From Rhodoplanes serenus (GTDB lineage Bacteria; Pseudomonadota; Alphaproteobacteria; Rhizobiales; Xanthobacteraceae), in assembly GCA_009720755.1 (NCBI GenBank), contig WNKV01000011.1, positions 124,001-188,000 of the forward strand: 64,000 nt of DNA. The letters are read 5' to 3'. Below are positions 26,927 to 35,660 of this stretch, piece by piece (position 1 is the first letter of the stretch; each line of letters begins with the position of its first letter). The notes beneath the pieces were generated by a model, which was not told where the DNA came from, made no database searches, and was given only the letters and a program-made list of their open reading frames with translations. Made by a program: the position numbers and the translations under genes.

Positions 26927-27328
26927 ATGACGGAGCAGGATGCGGGTCAGCGACCGGAGCAAGCACCGGAGCAGGGGGCCGACCGCCGGAAGACGACCCG
27001 GGAGCCCTCCTATCTGGGCGGCCGGCTCACCTTCTCGCAACAGCGGCTCAGCGCCGACTGCATCGTGCGCGACCGCTCCGACACCGGCGCGCTGCTGTTC
27101 GTCGATGGCGCCGCGCGCGTCCCGGACAGCTTCGATCTCGCCATCGCCAAGACCGGCGAAACCTGCCGGGTGCGCACCCGCTGGCGCCGCGACACCGCGC
27201 TCGGGGTCGAGATCGTCACGCGCCACGCGCCGCCGCCGGCTCGCTCGGAGTTTCCGGAGGAGCGCCTGCGCCGCCTGAAGGCCGAGAACGAGCGCCTGAA
27301 GCGCCGCCTCCAAGATCTTGAAGGCTGA
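26927..27328 (+). CDS. Second PilZ-domain protein with C-terminal coiled coil
   Basis: A 133-residue protein with the same layout as its upstream neighbour. Signatures are RKTTR (RxxxR) and DRSDTG (DxSxxG). The core aligns directly with the first PilZ: DCIVRDRSDTGALL against DCIVRNASAGGFRL, and SFDLAIAKTGE against EFDLAIPRKSI. It ends in a leucine-zipper-like helix (LRRLKAENERLKRRLQDLEG). The start is the ATG at 26927 after a GGGAGG. The pair likely arose by an old tandem duplication; the N-terminal 20 residues (many Gln/Glu) differ. Confidence 0.85.
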   Translation: MTEQDAGQRPEQAPEQGADRRKTTREPSYLGGRLTFSQQRLSADCIVRDRSDTGALLFVDGAARVPDSFDLAIAKTGETCRVRTRWRRDTALGVEIVTRHAPPPARSEFPEERLRRLKAENERLKRRLQDLEG

Positions 27329-27383
27329 CGCCCGCGAGGGCTGACCGCCCGCGACGGCCGACGGCGCAACGAGCGCGGTCGCC

Positions 27384-28682
27384 TCAGCGGCGCGGCCCGA
27401 ACGCCGCGAGCGCGGCGGCCAGCTCGGCATGGTGCGTCGCGTGCTCCGCCACCGGGATGCCACCGGCGATCGCCTCCCACGCCTGGCGCAGGCTCGTCGC
27501 TCCGGCAGCCGGGCCGCCCGGATGTCCGAACACGCCGCGGCCAGGCACGAAGCCGAAATCGGTGCTACCGATCTTGCGATGCACGGTCTCCAGCGTGGCG
27601 GCCGAGTCGCTGCCGCCCGGCACCGGCAGGCACGGCTTGATCGGGCCCATCGGCTCCAGGCAGGCGCGCACGCAGTCCAGCACCTCGGCTTCCGGCGTCA
27701 TCATCCGCGGCCCGAAGCCCGGCATGATGACGACGTCGTAGCCGGCGAGGCGTTGCAGGCGGGTGATCACCCGCGAGTGGACACCATAAGCCGCCAGGCG
27801 GCCGAACGCCGCGATGAACGGGAAATGCGCCACCAGCGGGACGCGGACGTGCCGGCGCAGCATCCGCACGGCGCTCAGCCCGGTCGGCATGGTGTTGACC
27901 ATCACGGCGCCGGCGCCCGCCGCCACCGCGGTGTCGTGCAGCGCCACCAGGCGGTCGACCTCGTCGGTGATGTTGGCGAGATAGATCTTCGGCTCGCCGG
28001 TCTCCTCGGCGGCGCGCCGGCAGGCGGCGCCGAGCAGCGCGGCGCGCTCGGCGAGCGGGCACCACGGCGCGTCCGCCAGCATCTCGTCGTCCTTGGCGAT
28101 GTCGAGCCCGCCGCGCCAGCCCTGATAGCCGAGCTCCGCGAAGGGCTCCGCCGGCAGCCCGATATTGGGCTTGATGACGCCGAAGAAGATCGGCCGGTCG
28201 TAGGCCCGCAGCCGCTCGCGCAGGCCGGCGACGCCGAAGCGCGGCCCCTCGAAGGCGGCCAGGAACGAGGCGGGAAAGCGGATGTCCTGGAGCCGGATGA
28301 GCGGGATGCCGGGAGCGAAGAACACGCCCTCGCCGCACACCGCCGACAGGAGGTTCGGGATGCGCGGGCCGAAATTGCCGTGCGGATGTGCGATCACGGC
28401 GCGGCAGGCATGGACGTTCGTCTCCGGCACGCCGTCGACCGGGATGCTGAAGCGCGGCCGCGGCGTCGCGTCCAGCTCCAGCACCTTGGCGGCGAAGCGC
28501 GGCCGGAAGTCCTCGTCGATGCCGACGCGGGACCACTGGGCGGTCGACTGCTCGCTGCACAGATGCGCGGCGGCGGCGCGCGGATCGCCGCTGCATTCGA
28601 AGTCGAAGACGAGCTCGAGATAGGCTTCGGGATCGAGGTCCCGGCGCGTGGCGAAGAAGCCCGCGATGTCGTCCGGCGTCAC
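27384..28682 (-). CDS. RuBisCO-like protein (form IV RLP)
   Basis: A 432-residue RuBisCO homologue. The carbamate/Mg site is intact in [10 protein letters not shown] (Lys197, Asp199, Glu200), and the first catalytic lysine is kept in GVIKPNIGL (Lys171). The second lysine of the RuBisCO KPKxGL motif is Asn, the HRA loop is HFPFIAAF, and the loop-6 lysine region reads [12 protein letters not shown]. It is therefore not a CO2-fixing enzyme. Known form IV proteins act as enolases or isomerases in methionine salvage, or as decarboxylases in apiose-type sugar degradation; I cannot assign which. It starts four bases after a YjbQ gene and is surely co-transcribed with it. Confidence 0.9.
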   Translation of the reverse strand: MTPDDIAGFFATRRDLDPEAYLELVFDFECSGDPRAAAAHLCSEQSTAQWSRVGIDEDFRPRFAAKVLELDATPRPRFSIPVDGVPETNVHACRAVIAHPHGNFGPRIPNLLSAVCGEGVFFAPGIPLIRLQDIRFPASFLAAFEGPRFGVAGLRERLRAYDRPIFFGVIKPNIGLPAEPFAELGYQGWRGGLDIAKDDEMLADAPWCPLAERAALLGAACRRAAEETGEPKIYLANITDEVDRLVALHDTAVAAGAGAVMVNTMPTGLSAVRMLRRHVRVPLVAHFPFIAAFGRLAAYGVHSRVITRLQRLAGYDVVIMPGFGPRMMTPEAEVLDCVRACLEPMGPIKPCLPVPGGSDSAATLETVHRKIGSTDFGFVPGRGVFGHPGGPAAGATSLRQAWEAIAGGIPVAEHATHHAELAAALAAFGPRR

Positions 28683-28686
28683 GGTG

Positions 28687-29115
28687 TCAGTCGCTTCCGA
28701 TGAGCTGGAGCTCGAGAGCGCGCTTGTCGCGCGGGCCGTCGAGCTCGACGAAGAAGATGGATTGCCACTCGCCCATCACCAGGGCGCCGTCGGCGACCGG
28801 GATGGTCTCGGCGGCGTTGACGAACAGGCCGAGCAGGTGGGAATGGGCGTTGTCGCGCCCGTCGACGGTCGAGAGATTGTGCAGCCAGTCGCCGTCGCGC
28901 GGCACGAAGCGCTTCAGGAACGTCACCATGTCGCGCTGGAGCTGCGGCTCCCGCTCGTTGACGTTGACGCGCGCCGTGGTGTGCAGCGACGTCACCGTCA
29001 GGAGGCCGTCGCGGACGCCGCTCGCCGTCACGAAGGCGCGCACCGGCTCGGTCACGTCGACGATCTCGATGGGGGCCGTGGTCGCGAGCACGATCCGGTG
29101 GCGAAGGACTCTCAT
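28687..29115 (-). CDS. YjbQ (UPF0047) family protein
   Basis: A 142-residue YjbQ/UPF0047 protein. The family motifs are [14 protein letters not shown], the [14 protein letters not shown] segment with the clustered His/Asp residues, and [16 protein letters not shown] at the C-terminus. Members are small trimers with a possible metal site, and a weak thiamine-phosphate synthase activity has been reported for some; the physiological reaction is unsettled. The gene is placed four bases before the RuBisCO-like gene, suggesting that both act on the same metabolite or substrate family. Confidence 0.9.
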   Translation of the reverse strand: MRVLRHRIVLATTAPIEIVDVTEPVRAFVTASGVRDGLLTVTSLHTTARVNVNEREPQLQRDMVTFLKRFVPRDGDWLHNLSTVDGRDNAHSHLLGLFVNAAETIPVADGALVMGEWQSIFFVELDGPRDKRALELQLIGSD

Positions 29116-29227
29116 GCGGCACCTGCGGGCCGGGCGCGACGCCCGGCGAACGGCAGGACGTTACCGTGCACCTCGGTGGCGTGCAAATCGGGACGCGGCC
29201 GACGCGCCGTTCGTCCACGGCTGGCGA

Positions 29228-30142
29228 TCAGCGGCGGCCGGGCAAGGCGCTCGCGGCTGCCCGCGCCTCGGCGACGAGCCAGATGCGGAAGCTGCGCGCC
29301 GCGGGCCGCTCGGCGGCGGCGCCGCCGTCCACCAGCCAGTAGGCGGTGGGAGCCGGCACGCGCGGAGCCGGTAGCGCCACCAGGCGACCTTCCGCCAGAT
29401 GATGATCGACCAGCGGATGACGGCCGAGCGCGATGCCGAGACCGCGCGCCGCGGCCTCGAACGCCATCTGGATCGAATCGACCCGCAGGCCGGCCCCGAG
29501 CCGCCCGCGCGGTGTTCCGGTCGCCGCCAGGTAGGCGTCCCAATCGGCCGAGGTGGTGGTGACGTGCAGCAGCGGTGCCCGCCGCAGCAGGTCGGGCCAC
29601 CCGGTCTCGCCGAGCGACGTCGCGAGCGCCGGCGCGCAGACCGGCACCAGCGTCTCGCCCATCAGCCGGGTCCAGCGTCCCCGCGTCGTCCGCGCCTCGC
29701 TCAGCCGGATGGCGAGATCGATGCCTTCACGCGCCAGGTCGACCACCTGCCGCGAGGTGTCGAGCGCGATCGCGATGTCGGGGCGGCGCGCCGCGAAGCG
29801 GGCGAGCCGCGGCACCAGCCAGTGCGACGCGAAGGTCGGCGCGATGGTGATCGACACCGCGCCGCCGGGCCGGCGGCCGGTCGCCTGGTCGGTGGCCTGC
29901 GCGAGCGCCGCCAGCGCCGCGCTGACCTGCGGCAGGTAGGCGCCACCGGCTGCCGACAGCCGCAGGCCGTGCTGGTCGCGGTGGAACAGCCGCAGACCGA
30001 GCCGGACCTCCAGGCCCTGCACCGCATGACTGACGGCGCTCGGCGTCACGCCGAGATCCTCGGCGGCGCGCTTGAAGCTCAGCCGCCGCGCGGCGGCCTC
30101 GAACACCTCCAGCGCGCTGAGTGGCGGCAGGTTGCGAACCAT
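29228..30142 (-). CDS. LysR-family regulator (GcvA-like)
   Basis: A 304-residue LysR-type regulator. The helix-turn-helix is in LSFKRAAEDLGVTPSAVSHAVQGLE near residues 22-46, and the effector domain starts near 90 with VSITIAPTFASHWLVPRL, typical of the GcvA subgroup. The start at 30142 (MVRNLPPLSALEVFEAA) is the standard family start; the frame is open to 30247. It lies just upstream of, and in the same direction as, the YjbQ/RuBisCO-like pair, with about 110 bases between. It may regulate that pair. Confidence 0.9.
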   Translation of the reverse strand: MVRNLPPLSALEVFEAAARRLSFKRAAEDLGVTPSAVSHAVQGLEVRLGLRLFHRDQHGLRLSAAGGAYLPQVSAALAALAQATDQATGRRPGGAVSITIAPTFASHWLVPRLARFAARRPDIAIALDTSRQVVDLAREGIDLAIRLSEARTTRGRWTRLMGETLVPVCAPALATSLGETGWPDLLRRAPLLHVTTTSADWDAYLAATGTPRGRLGAGLRVDSIQMAFEAAARGLGIALGRHPLVDHHLAEGRLVALPAPRVPAPTAYWLVDGGAAAERPAARSFRIWLVAEARAAASALPGRR

Positions 30143-30310
30143 GGACCCGAGTCGCCGCGGCGGAGGCCGAGGCCGTCGCGCCCGACCGGACTCGCCGAGG
30201 GCGCGCGGCCCCGACTCTGCCGTCGGGGCCGAACCGCGTCCATTCACTGATCAGTATACCAAGGCGTCCGCCTCGTCCCCGCTTCGGCCGCAGTGGACGG
30301 CGGGCGGTCA

Positions 30311-30496
30311 TCACGGCGGCGGCCCGTGCCAGCATCGTGGAGCTGTGGCCAGCACGTCGCGCTCGATCTCGCGCTCGAAAGCGTCGTCGAAGCGGAAGCC
30401 GCGCCGCTCCAGCAGGACGCCGATGCGTCGATCGACGGCCTCGCTGCTCGGGCGGGCCAGCCAGGCCAGGAGAAGGCGACTCAATCGACGGAGCAT
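30311..30496 (-). CDS. Possible small protein of unknown function
   Basis: A 61-residue reading frame starting MLRRLSRLLLAWLARPSS. It has a basic, Leu-rich amphipathic start, then VDRRIGVLLERRGFRFDDAF and EREIERDVLATAP. The alternation of charged and hydrophobic residues looks coding, and the rest of the region lacks other plausible genes. No homologue is recalled. A membrane-associated helix at the N-terminus is possible. Confidence is low because GC-rich DNA makes long open frames by chance. Confidence 0.35.
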   Translation of the reverse strand: MLRRLSRLLLAWLARPSSEAVDRRIGVLLERRGFRFDDAFEREIERDVLATAPRCWHGPPP

Positions 30497-30731
30497 CTCG
30501 CATCCCTCGCGGCCGGCGCAGGCCGACGGGGGTGCATCCGACACCGCCCGAAGCCCGCCGGCAAACGCGGGACATTCGTCTCCGGATGAGCGGCGCTCAT
30601 CGGGAAACAGACGCGCCATCAACCCGATACGAGGCGGTTGACAGCGTTCCGCCCGGGCCGCTGGCCTGGCGCTCCAACCGGCCGGAGAGCTGCACCCCGG
30701 GCTTGCGCGCCCGGCCTGCTCGCCATACAAA

Positions 30732-30746
30732 GAACATAACAAGAAC
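30732..30746 (+). promoter_or_regulatory. LexA (SOS) box
   Basis: GAACATAACAAGAAC is an exact match to GAAC-N7-GAAC, the reverse complement of GTTC-N7-GTTC, the LexA operator of alphaproteobacteria. It lies 14 bases before the ATG of the radical SAM gene, where LexA would block transcription of the radical SAM/udgX operon until DNA damage. The surroundings (CATACAAAGAACATAACAAG) are the only AT-rich patch nearby. Confidence 0.75.
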
Positions 30747-30760
30747 ACACGGTGCCGGTG

Positions 30761-32020
30761 ATGCCGCGGACACTCCTGCAAAAGCTCGAAATCCTGGCCG
30801 ATGCGGCCAAGTACGATGCCTCCTGCGCCTCCTCGGGCGGGACGCGGCGGACGTCGCGGAGCGGCGGGCTGGGCTCCACCGACGGAATGGGCCTCTGCCA
30901 CGCCTACACGCCGGACGGCCGCTGCGTGTCGCTGCTGAAGATCCTGCTCACCAATTTCTGCCGCTACGATTGCGCCTATTGCGTCAGCCGCCGCTCCAGC
31001 ACGGTCGAGCGCGCCCGCTTCTCGGTCGACGAGGTGGTGCGGCTCACCCTCGATCTCTACCGCCGCAACTGCATCGAGGGGCTGTTCCTGTCGTCCGGCA
31101 TCGCCCGCAGCGAGGACGACACCATGGCGGACCTGGTGCGGGTGGCGAAGACGCTGCGCACCGCGCACGGCTTTCGCGGCTACATCCATCTCAAGACCAT
31201 CCCGGGGGCGAGCGCGGCGCTGCTGACCGAGGCCGGCCGCTGGGCCGACCGGCTGTCGCTCAATGTCGAGCTGCCGAGCGATGCGTCGCTCGCCGCCTAT
31301 GCGCCCGAGAAGAGCGCCGGCCGCATCAAGGCGGGACTCGCCACCACTCGCACGCTGATCGAGGACGCAGCGACGGCGCGCCGCCGCGGGCCGGGCGTGA
31401 TCGGTAAGGCGCCGCCGCCGCGCTTCGCGCCGGCCGGCCAGTCGACCCAGATCATCGTCGGGGCCGACCGCGCCGACGATCTCACGATCCTCGGCACCGC
31501 CACGTCGCTCTACGCCTCCTATGCGCTCAAGCGCGTGTACTACGCGGCGTTCAGCCCCACCGGCCATCCCTCGGCCGGGCTGCCGCAGGCGGCGACGCCG
31601 CTCGTGCGCGAGCACCGGCTGTATCAGGCCGACTGGCTGCTGCGCTTCTACGGCTTCGCGCTGCCGGAGCTGGCCGCCGCGGCGCCCGCCGGCATGCTGG
31701 ACAGCGCCATCGACCCGAAGCTCGCCTGGGCGCTGGCGGAGCGCGGCCGCTTCCCGGTCGACGTCAACCGGGCGCCGCGCGAGCTGCTGCTGCGGGTGCC
31801 GGGGCTCGGCGTTCGCGCGGTCGAGCGCATCCTGGTGGCGCGGCGCAGCGGTGGGCTGCGGCTCGCCGACGTGGCGCGGCTGTCGGGCGGCGGCGTGACG
31901 CGGGCGCGGCCCTTCATCGTCACCGCCGACTGGCGGCCGACCGCGCTGCTCGACGAGGCGCATCTGCGTCGCCGTCTCGCCCCGGCGCCGCGGCCGGTGC
32001 AGCTCGACCTGTTCGGCTGA
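30761..32020 (+). CDS. Putative DNA repair/modification radical SAM protein (UdgX partner)
   Basis: A 419-residue radical SAM protein of the family linked to uracil-DNA glycosylase-like genes. The [4Fe-4S] cluster motif CRYDCAYC (Cys67, 71, 74) is a CxxxCxxC. Upstream cysteines (SCASSGG, GLCHAY) are also conserved-looking. The C-terminus FPVDVNRAPRELLLRVPGLG is a helix-hairpin-helix that would bind DNA. The ATG at 30761 is used; a GTG three codons earlier (30752) is possible. It is two bases from udgX and has a LexA box in front, supporting a role in SOS-linked repair. Its chemical reaction is unknown. Confidence 0.9.
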   Translation: MPRTLLQKLEILADAAKYDASCASSGGTRRTSRSGGLGSTDGMGLCHAYTPDGRCVSLLKILLTNFCRYDCAYCVSRRSSTVERARFSVDEVVRLTLDLYRRNCIEGLFLSSGIARSEDDTMADLVRVAKTLRTAHGFRGYIHLKTIPGASAALLTEAGRWADRLSLNVELPSDASLAAYAPEKSAGRIKAGLATTRTLIEDAATARRRGPGVIGKAPPPRFAPAGQSTQIIVGADRADDLTILGTATSLYASYALKRVYYAAFSPTGHPSAGLPQAATPLVREHRLYQADWLLRFYGFALPELAAAAPAGMLDSAIDPKLAWALAERGRFPVDVNRAPRELLLRVPGLGVRAVERILVARRSGGLRLADVARLSGGGVTRARPFIVTADWRPTALLDEAHLRRRLAPAPRPVQLDLFG

Positions 32021-32022
32021 CC

Positions 32023-33471
32023 ATGTACGCGGTCCGGCTTCCCCCCGACGCCGACGAGGCGGCCTTTCGTGAGGCGGCCCGTGGCTGCCTCGCCGCGGTG
32101 CTGGCGCCGCGCGACGTCGCCTTCGTGCCGCCCGACGCACCCTCGCTGTTCCCGCCGCCGCCCGCCGTGGAAGCGCTCCCCGAGATCGCGGTGCCGCGCG
32201 CCTATGCGGAGCTTCTGCACGACGCGATCTGCCACCGCGCCGCCGATCGCTTCGCGCTGCTCTACGACGTGCTGTGGCGGATCGTGCAGGGCGCCCGCGG
32301 CCTCGCCGCCAATCCGGCCGACCCGGCGGTGGCGCGCCTCGCCGGCTATGCCCACGCGGTCCGCCGCGACATCCACAAGATGCATGCCTTCCTGCGCTTC
32401 CGGCCCTGCGAGAGGGACGGGCGCAGCGTCTCGGTCGCCTGGTTCGAGCCGCAGCATTACGTTCTGCGGCGCGCGGCGCCGTTCTTCGTCGATCGCTTCG
32501 CCGGCATGGACTGGCTGATCGCGACGCCGACCGGCACCGCCGCTTGGCACGACTGCGTGTTGCGCTTCGGTCCGCCGGTCGAGAAGCCGCCGCAGGCCGC
32601 CGACGCGGTGCTCGACGAGCTGTGGCTCGCTTATTACCGCGCGACCTTCAACCCGGCCCGCCTCCGCCTCGCCGCCATGCGGAGCGAGATGCCGCGGCAC
32701 TTCTGGGCCACCATGCCGGAGACGACGCAGATCCCCGCCATGGTGGCGGAAGCCGGCCGGCGCGTCGCCGCCATGCGGGCCGCGGCGCCCGATCCGCCGC
32801 CGCGCTTCGCGCAGGCCGTGGCGGCGCAGGGGGCGGCGGTCGGGATGCAGAGGCCGGACGTGCCGCCGGCCACCGCGGTGCCGCCCGGCCCATCGCTCGA
32901 CGCCCTGCGGGCCGAGATCGCGGCCTGCCGGCGCTGCCCGCTGCACGGGCCGGCCACGCAGGCGGTGTGCGGGACGGGGCCGAAGCATGCGGCGGTGGTG
33001 CTGGTCGGCGAGCAGCCGGGCGACCAGGAGGATCTCGCGGGGGCGCCCTTCGTCGGCCCGGCCGGCCAGCTTCTCGATCGCGCGCTCGCGGAAGCGGGGC
33101 TCGATCGGGGGGCTCTCTATCTCACCAACGCGGTGAAGCACTTCAAGTACGAGCCGCGGGGCAAACGGCGCCTCCACAAGACGCCGAACGCGGCGGAGGT
33201 GACGGCGTGCCGCTGGTGGCTCGATCGCGAGCTTGCGGCGCTGACGCCGCGTCTCGTGGTGGCGCTCGGGGCGACGGCCGCGACGGCGCTCGCCGGCCGG
33301 CCGGTGTCGGTGCTGCGCGAGCGCGGTCCGGTGCGGTTCGGCACCCGGCCCGGCTACGTCACGGTGCATCCGTCCTATCTGCTGCGTCTGCCGGAGGCGG
33401 CGCGCCAGGCCGAGGCTTATGCGGCCTTCGTCGCCGATCTGCGCCGCATCCGTGATCTCGCCGCCGCGTGA
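32023..33471 (+). CDS. udgX: UdgX-type uracil-DNA glycosylase fused to a TIGR03915-like domain
   Basis: A 482-residue two-domain protein. Residues 1-250 resemble the TIGR03915-type partner domain of the radical SAM protein (VLWRIVQGARGLAANP, RDIHKMHAFLRFR). Residues 295-480 are a family-4-like uracil-DNA glycosylase with GEQPGDQED (329-337) and the UdgX-specific loop KRRLH (381-385), whose histidine in mycobacterial UdgX forms a covalent bond to DNA after uracil removal. Iron-sulfur cysteines occur near CRRCPLHGPATQAVC. It immediately follows the radical SAM gene and shares its SOS box. Confidence 0.9.
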   Translation: MYAVRLPPDADEAAFREAARGCLAAVLAPRDVAFVPPDAPSLFPPPPAVEALPEIAVPRAYAELLHDAICHRAADRFALLYDVLWRIVQGARGLAANPADPAVARLAGYAHAVRRDIHKMHAFLRFRPCERDGRSVSVAWFEPQHYVLRRAAPFFVDRFAGMDWLIATPTGTAAWHDCVLRFGPPVEKPPQAADAVLDELWLAYYRATFNPARLRLAAMRSEMPRHFWATMPETTQIPAMVAEAGRRVAAMRAAAPDPPPRFAQAVAAQGAAVGMQRPDVPPATAVPPGPSLDALRAEIAACRRCPLHGPATQAVCGTGPKHAAVVLVGEQPGDQEDLAGAPFVGPAGQLLDRALAEAGLDRGALYLTNAVKHFKYEPRGKRRLHKTPNAAEVTACRWWLDRELAALTPRLVVALGATAATALAGRPVSVLRERGPVRFGTRPGYVTVHPSYLLRLPEAARQAEAYAAFVADLRRIRDLAAA

Positions 33472-33516
33472 CCGCGCGAGGCGGTGACGCGGCGGCCGCG
33501 CCGTGATCGGGCGAGA

Positions 33517-34248
33517 TCAGCCCGCCGCCACCGTGAAGGGGGCACGGACCGGCAGCTTGCCGAGATAGTCCGCCACCTCGGCGCTCGGGATCACGTCGGC
33601 GTACTTGCAGTTCAGGTCGAACAGATTGACGGCGTGGCTCGCCTCGAAGCGATCGAACGCGCACTCCTCCGGGATGACGACCTTGAAGTTGTACGAGTAG
33701 GCGTCGACCGCGGTGGCGCGCAGGCAGCCCGACGTCGTGCAGCCCGTCAGGATGAGCGTGTCGATGTCGAGGAAGTTGAGGTGGCTCATGAAGATCGTGC
33801 CGAAGAAGCTGGACGGCTTGCGCTTGCCGATCAGGATGTCCTGCGGCTGCGGCGCGATCGGCTCGACCGTGCGGGTCGCGTGGGTGCCCTCGATCGAGGT
33901 CTTCTCGGTGCCGCGGTGGCTCTTGCCGACCTGCACGCCGGAATCGAGCATGTCCTTGCGGCGGGCGCTCTCGGTGTAGAACACCGGCAGGTTCTTCTCG
34001 CGGGCGAGATGCAGCAGCGGCTCGATATGGGCGACGGCGTCCCACGCTTCGCGGCCGCAATGGGTACGGTACTGCTTGAGGCCGTCGAGAATGTCCTCGG
34101 GCTTGTCGCCGCAGAAATTGTACTGCACGTCGATGATGAACAGCGCCGGCCGGGTGCCGAAGCCGCCGCGCTTGCCGTAGCCGGCCGCCGCCAGCACCTT
34201 CTTGTCACGCTCGGTGAGGAACTTGTCCCAAATCCGGGTCTGGCTCAT
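33517..34248 (-). CDS. Isochorismatase-family amidohydrolase (carbamoylsarcosine/maleamate amidase-like)
   Basis: A 243-residue cysteine hydrolase. The triad positions are visible: Asp in ALFIIDVQYNFCG, Lys in LIGKRKPSSFFGT, and the nucleophile in TGCTTSGCLRATAVD, where the cysteine precedes LRA. Such enzymes hydrolyse open-chain amides, for example N-carbamoylsarcosine or maleamate. It is the last gene of the minus-strand operon with a cyclic amidohydrolase and an aconitase-like protein, so its likely task is to release ammonia (or carbamate) from the ring-opened amide. SD-like AAAGG precedes the ATG. Confidence 0.88.
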   Translation of the reverse strand: MSQTRIWDKFLTERDKKVLAAAGYGKRGGFGTRPALFIIDVQYNFCGDKPEDILDGLKQYRTHCGREAWDAVAHIEPLLHLAREKNLPVFYTESARRKDMLDSGVQVGKSHRGTEKTSIEGTHATRTVEPIAPQPQDILIGKRKPSSFFGTIFMSHLNFLDIDTLILTGCTTSGCLRATAVDAYSYNFKVVIPEECAFDRFEASHAVNLFDLNCKYADVIPSAEVADYLGKLPVRAPFTVAAG

Positions 34249-34296
34249 GTCGGACCTTTCGTGTCGCCTCGTGTCGCGGGGGGTGTCGTCGAAGCG

Positions 34297-35655
34297 TCAG
34301 CCGCGCCGCAGGTAGCGGCCGGCGGGCGCGGTCAGGGCCGCCTCGGTGAGGCGGCCGTCGGCCAGCAGGCGCCGGCCACGCGAGAGCGTGTGGACCGGCC
34401 AGCCACGCAGCATGCGCCCCTGCACGGGCGTGTAGTCCGAATGCGAGGCCAGCTCGGCGTGGTCGACCATGCGGATGGTGTGCGGGTCGACGACGACCAG
34501 ATCGGCGTCGTTGCCGACCGCGATCGCACCCTTGCCGCGCAGCCCGTAGAGCTTCGCCACGTTGAGGCTGGTCACCGCCGCGATGCGCTCGAGCGGAATG
34601 CCGCGGCCGTAATGGCCGTCCTCGATCAAGAGCGGCAGCAGGGTGGCGAGACCGGGGAAGCCGGCGCTGGCGCCCCACAGGTCGGGACCCTTGGTGGCGC
34701 GCTTGCGTGGCACATGGTCGGAGCCGACCGTGAAGACCGCGCCGTCGCGCACACCCTCCCACAGCGCATCGCAATCGGCCTTGCGGCGCAGCGGCGGGTT
34801 GACCTTGGCGACGATGCCGGCAGGATCGTCGCGGGTCATGCAGAGATAGTGCGCGCAGGTCTCGATGGTGACCGGGTTGCGGTGGAACAGCCGGTGGCGG
34901 CGGACGATCTCCAGCCCCTCGGCGCTCGACAGATGCACGATGTTGACCGGGCACTCCGCCTTGGCGCCGAAATAGATCACCCGGCTGACGTTCTCGGCCT
35001 CCAGGAAGTCGGGGCTCTGCTCGTCCCACGCCGCGAGGTCGTCGCGGCCGGCCTCCTTCAGCGGGCCGCGGAAGACCGGAATCACCTCGACGTTCTCGCA
35101 ATGGACGCCGACCACGCCGCCGCGCACCTGGCGGGCTTGCAGCAGCGTGCGATAGAGCAGGCCGTCGTCGATCTCGGTGAAGCCCTTGGCGGCGCCGGCG
35201 GCGCCCTTGTACATCAGGTAGACCTTGAACGAGGTGACGCCGAAGCGCTGCGCCGTCTCGACGAGGGTGTCGATGTGCAGCTTGCTGGTGAGGCCGAAAT
35301 GCAGGCCGAAATCGATGCAGCTCCGCGTCTCGCCCTCGGCGATCCACTCGGGCGTCGATTGGCGCAGGTCGGGCGAGCGGTGGAAGGTGAGCAGCGACGT
35401 GACGCCGCCGATCGCCGCCGATCGCGCCTCGGTCTCGAAGTCGAGCTCCTTGGCGCCGAAGCCGATATGGGTGTGCGGGTCGATCAAGCCCGGCATCACC
35501 CACTTGTCGCGGCAGTCGATGGTCTCGGCCGCGGTCAGCGTCTCGCCGGCCTCGGCGATAGCGGCGATGCGGCCGTCCTTGATGCCGACGGAGCCGCGCA
35601 CCACCCCGGTATCGGGCAGAACCAGCTCGCCGCCGGCGAGCACCAGATCGAGCAT
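34297..35655 (-). CDS. Dihydropyrimidinase/hydantoinase-family cyclic amidohydrolase
   Basis: A 452-residue metal-dependent hydrolase of the D-hydantoinase/dihydropyrimidinase/allantoinase group that opens cyclic amides or imides. The first metal motif is DPHTHIGFG, the bridging lysine is in SFKVYLMYKGA, further histidines are in VGVHCENVEV and NIVHLSSAEGL, and the metal aspartate lies in TVGSDHVPR. I use the ATG at 35655, eight bases after AGGAG. A GTG at 35664 overlaps the aconitase stop (GTGA). The position between an aconitase-like and an amidase gene suggests stepwise hydrolysis of one cyclic nitrogen compound. Confidence 0.88.
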   Translation of the reverse strand: MLDLVLAGGELVLPDTGVVRGSVGIKDGRIAAIAEAGETLTAAETIDCRDKWVMPGLIDPHTHIGFGAKELDFETEARSAAIGGVTSLLTFHRSPDLRQSTPEWIAEGETRSCIDFGLHFGLTSKLHIDTLVETAQRFGVTSFKVYLMYKGAAGAAKGFTEIDDGLLYRTLLQARQVRGGVVGVHCENVEVIPVFRGPLKEAGRDDLAAWDEQSPDFLEAENVSRVIYFGAKAECPVNIVHLSSAEGLEIVRRHRLFHRNPVTIETCAHYLCMTRDDPAGIVAKVNPPLRRKADCDALWEGVRDGAVFTVGSDHVPRKRATKGPDLWGASAGFPGLATLLPLLIEDGHYGRGIPLERIAAVTSLNVAKLYGLRGKGAIAVGNDADLVVVDPHTIRMVDHAELASHSDYTPVQGRMLRGWPVHTLSRGRRLLADGRLTEAALTAPAGRYLRRG

Positions 35656-35660
35656 GGCGG

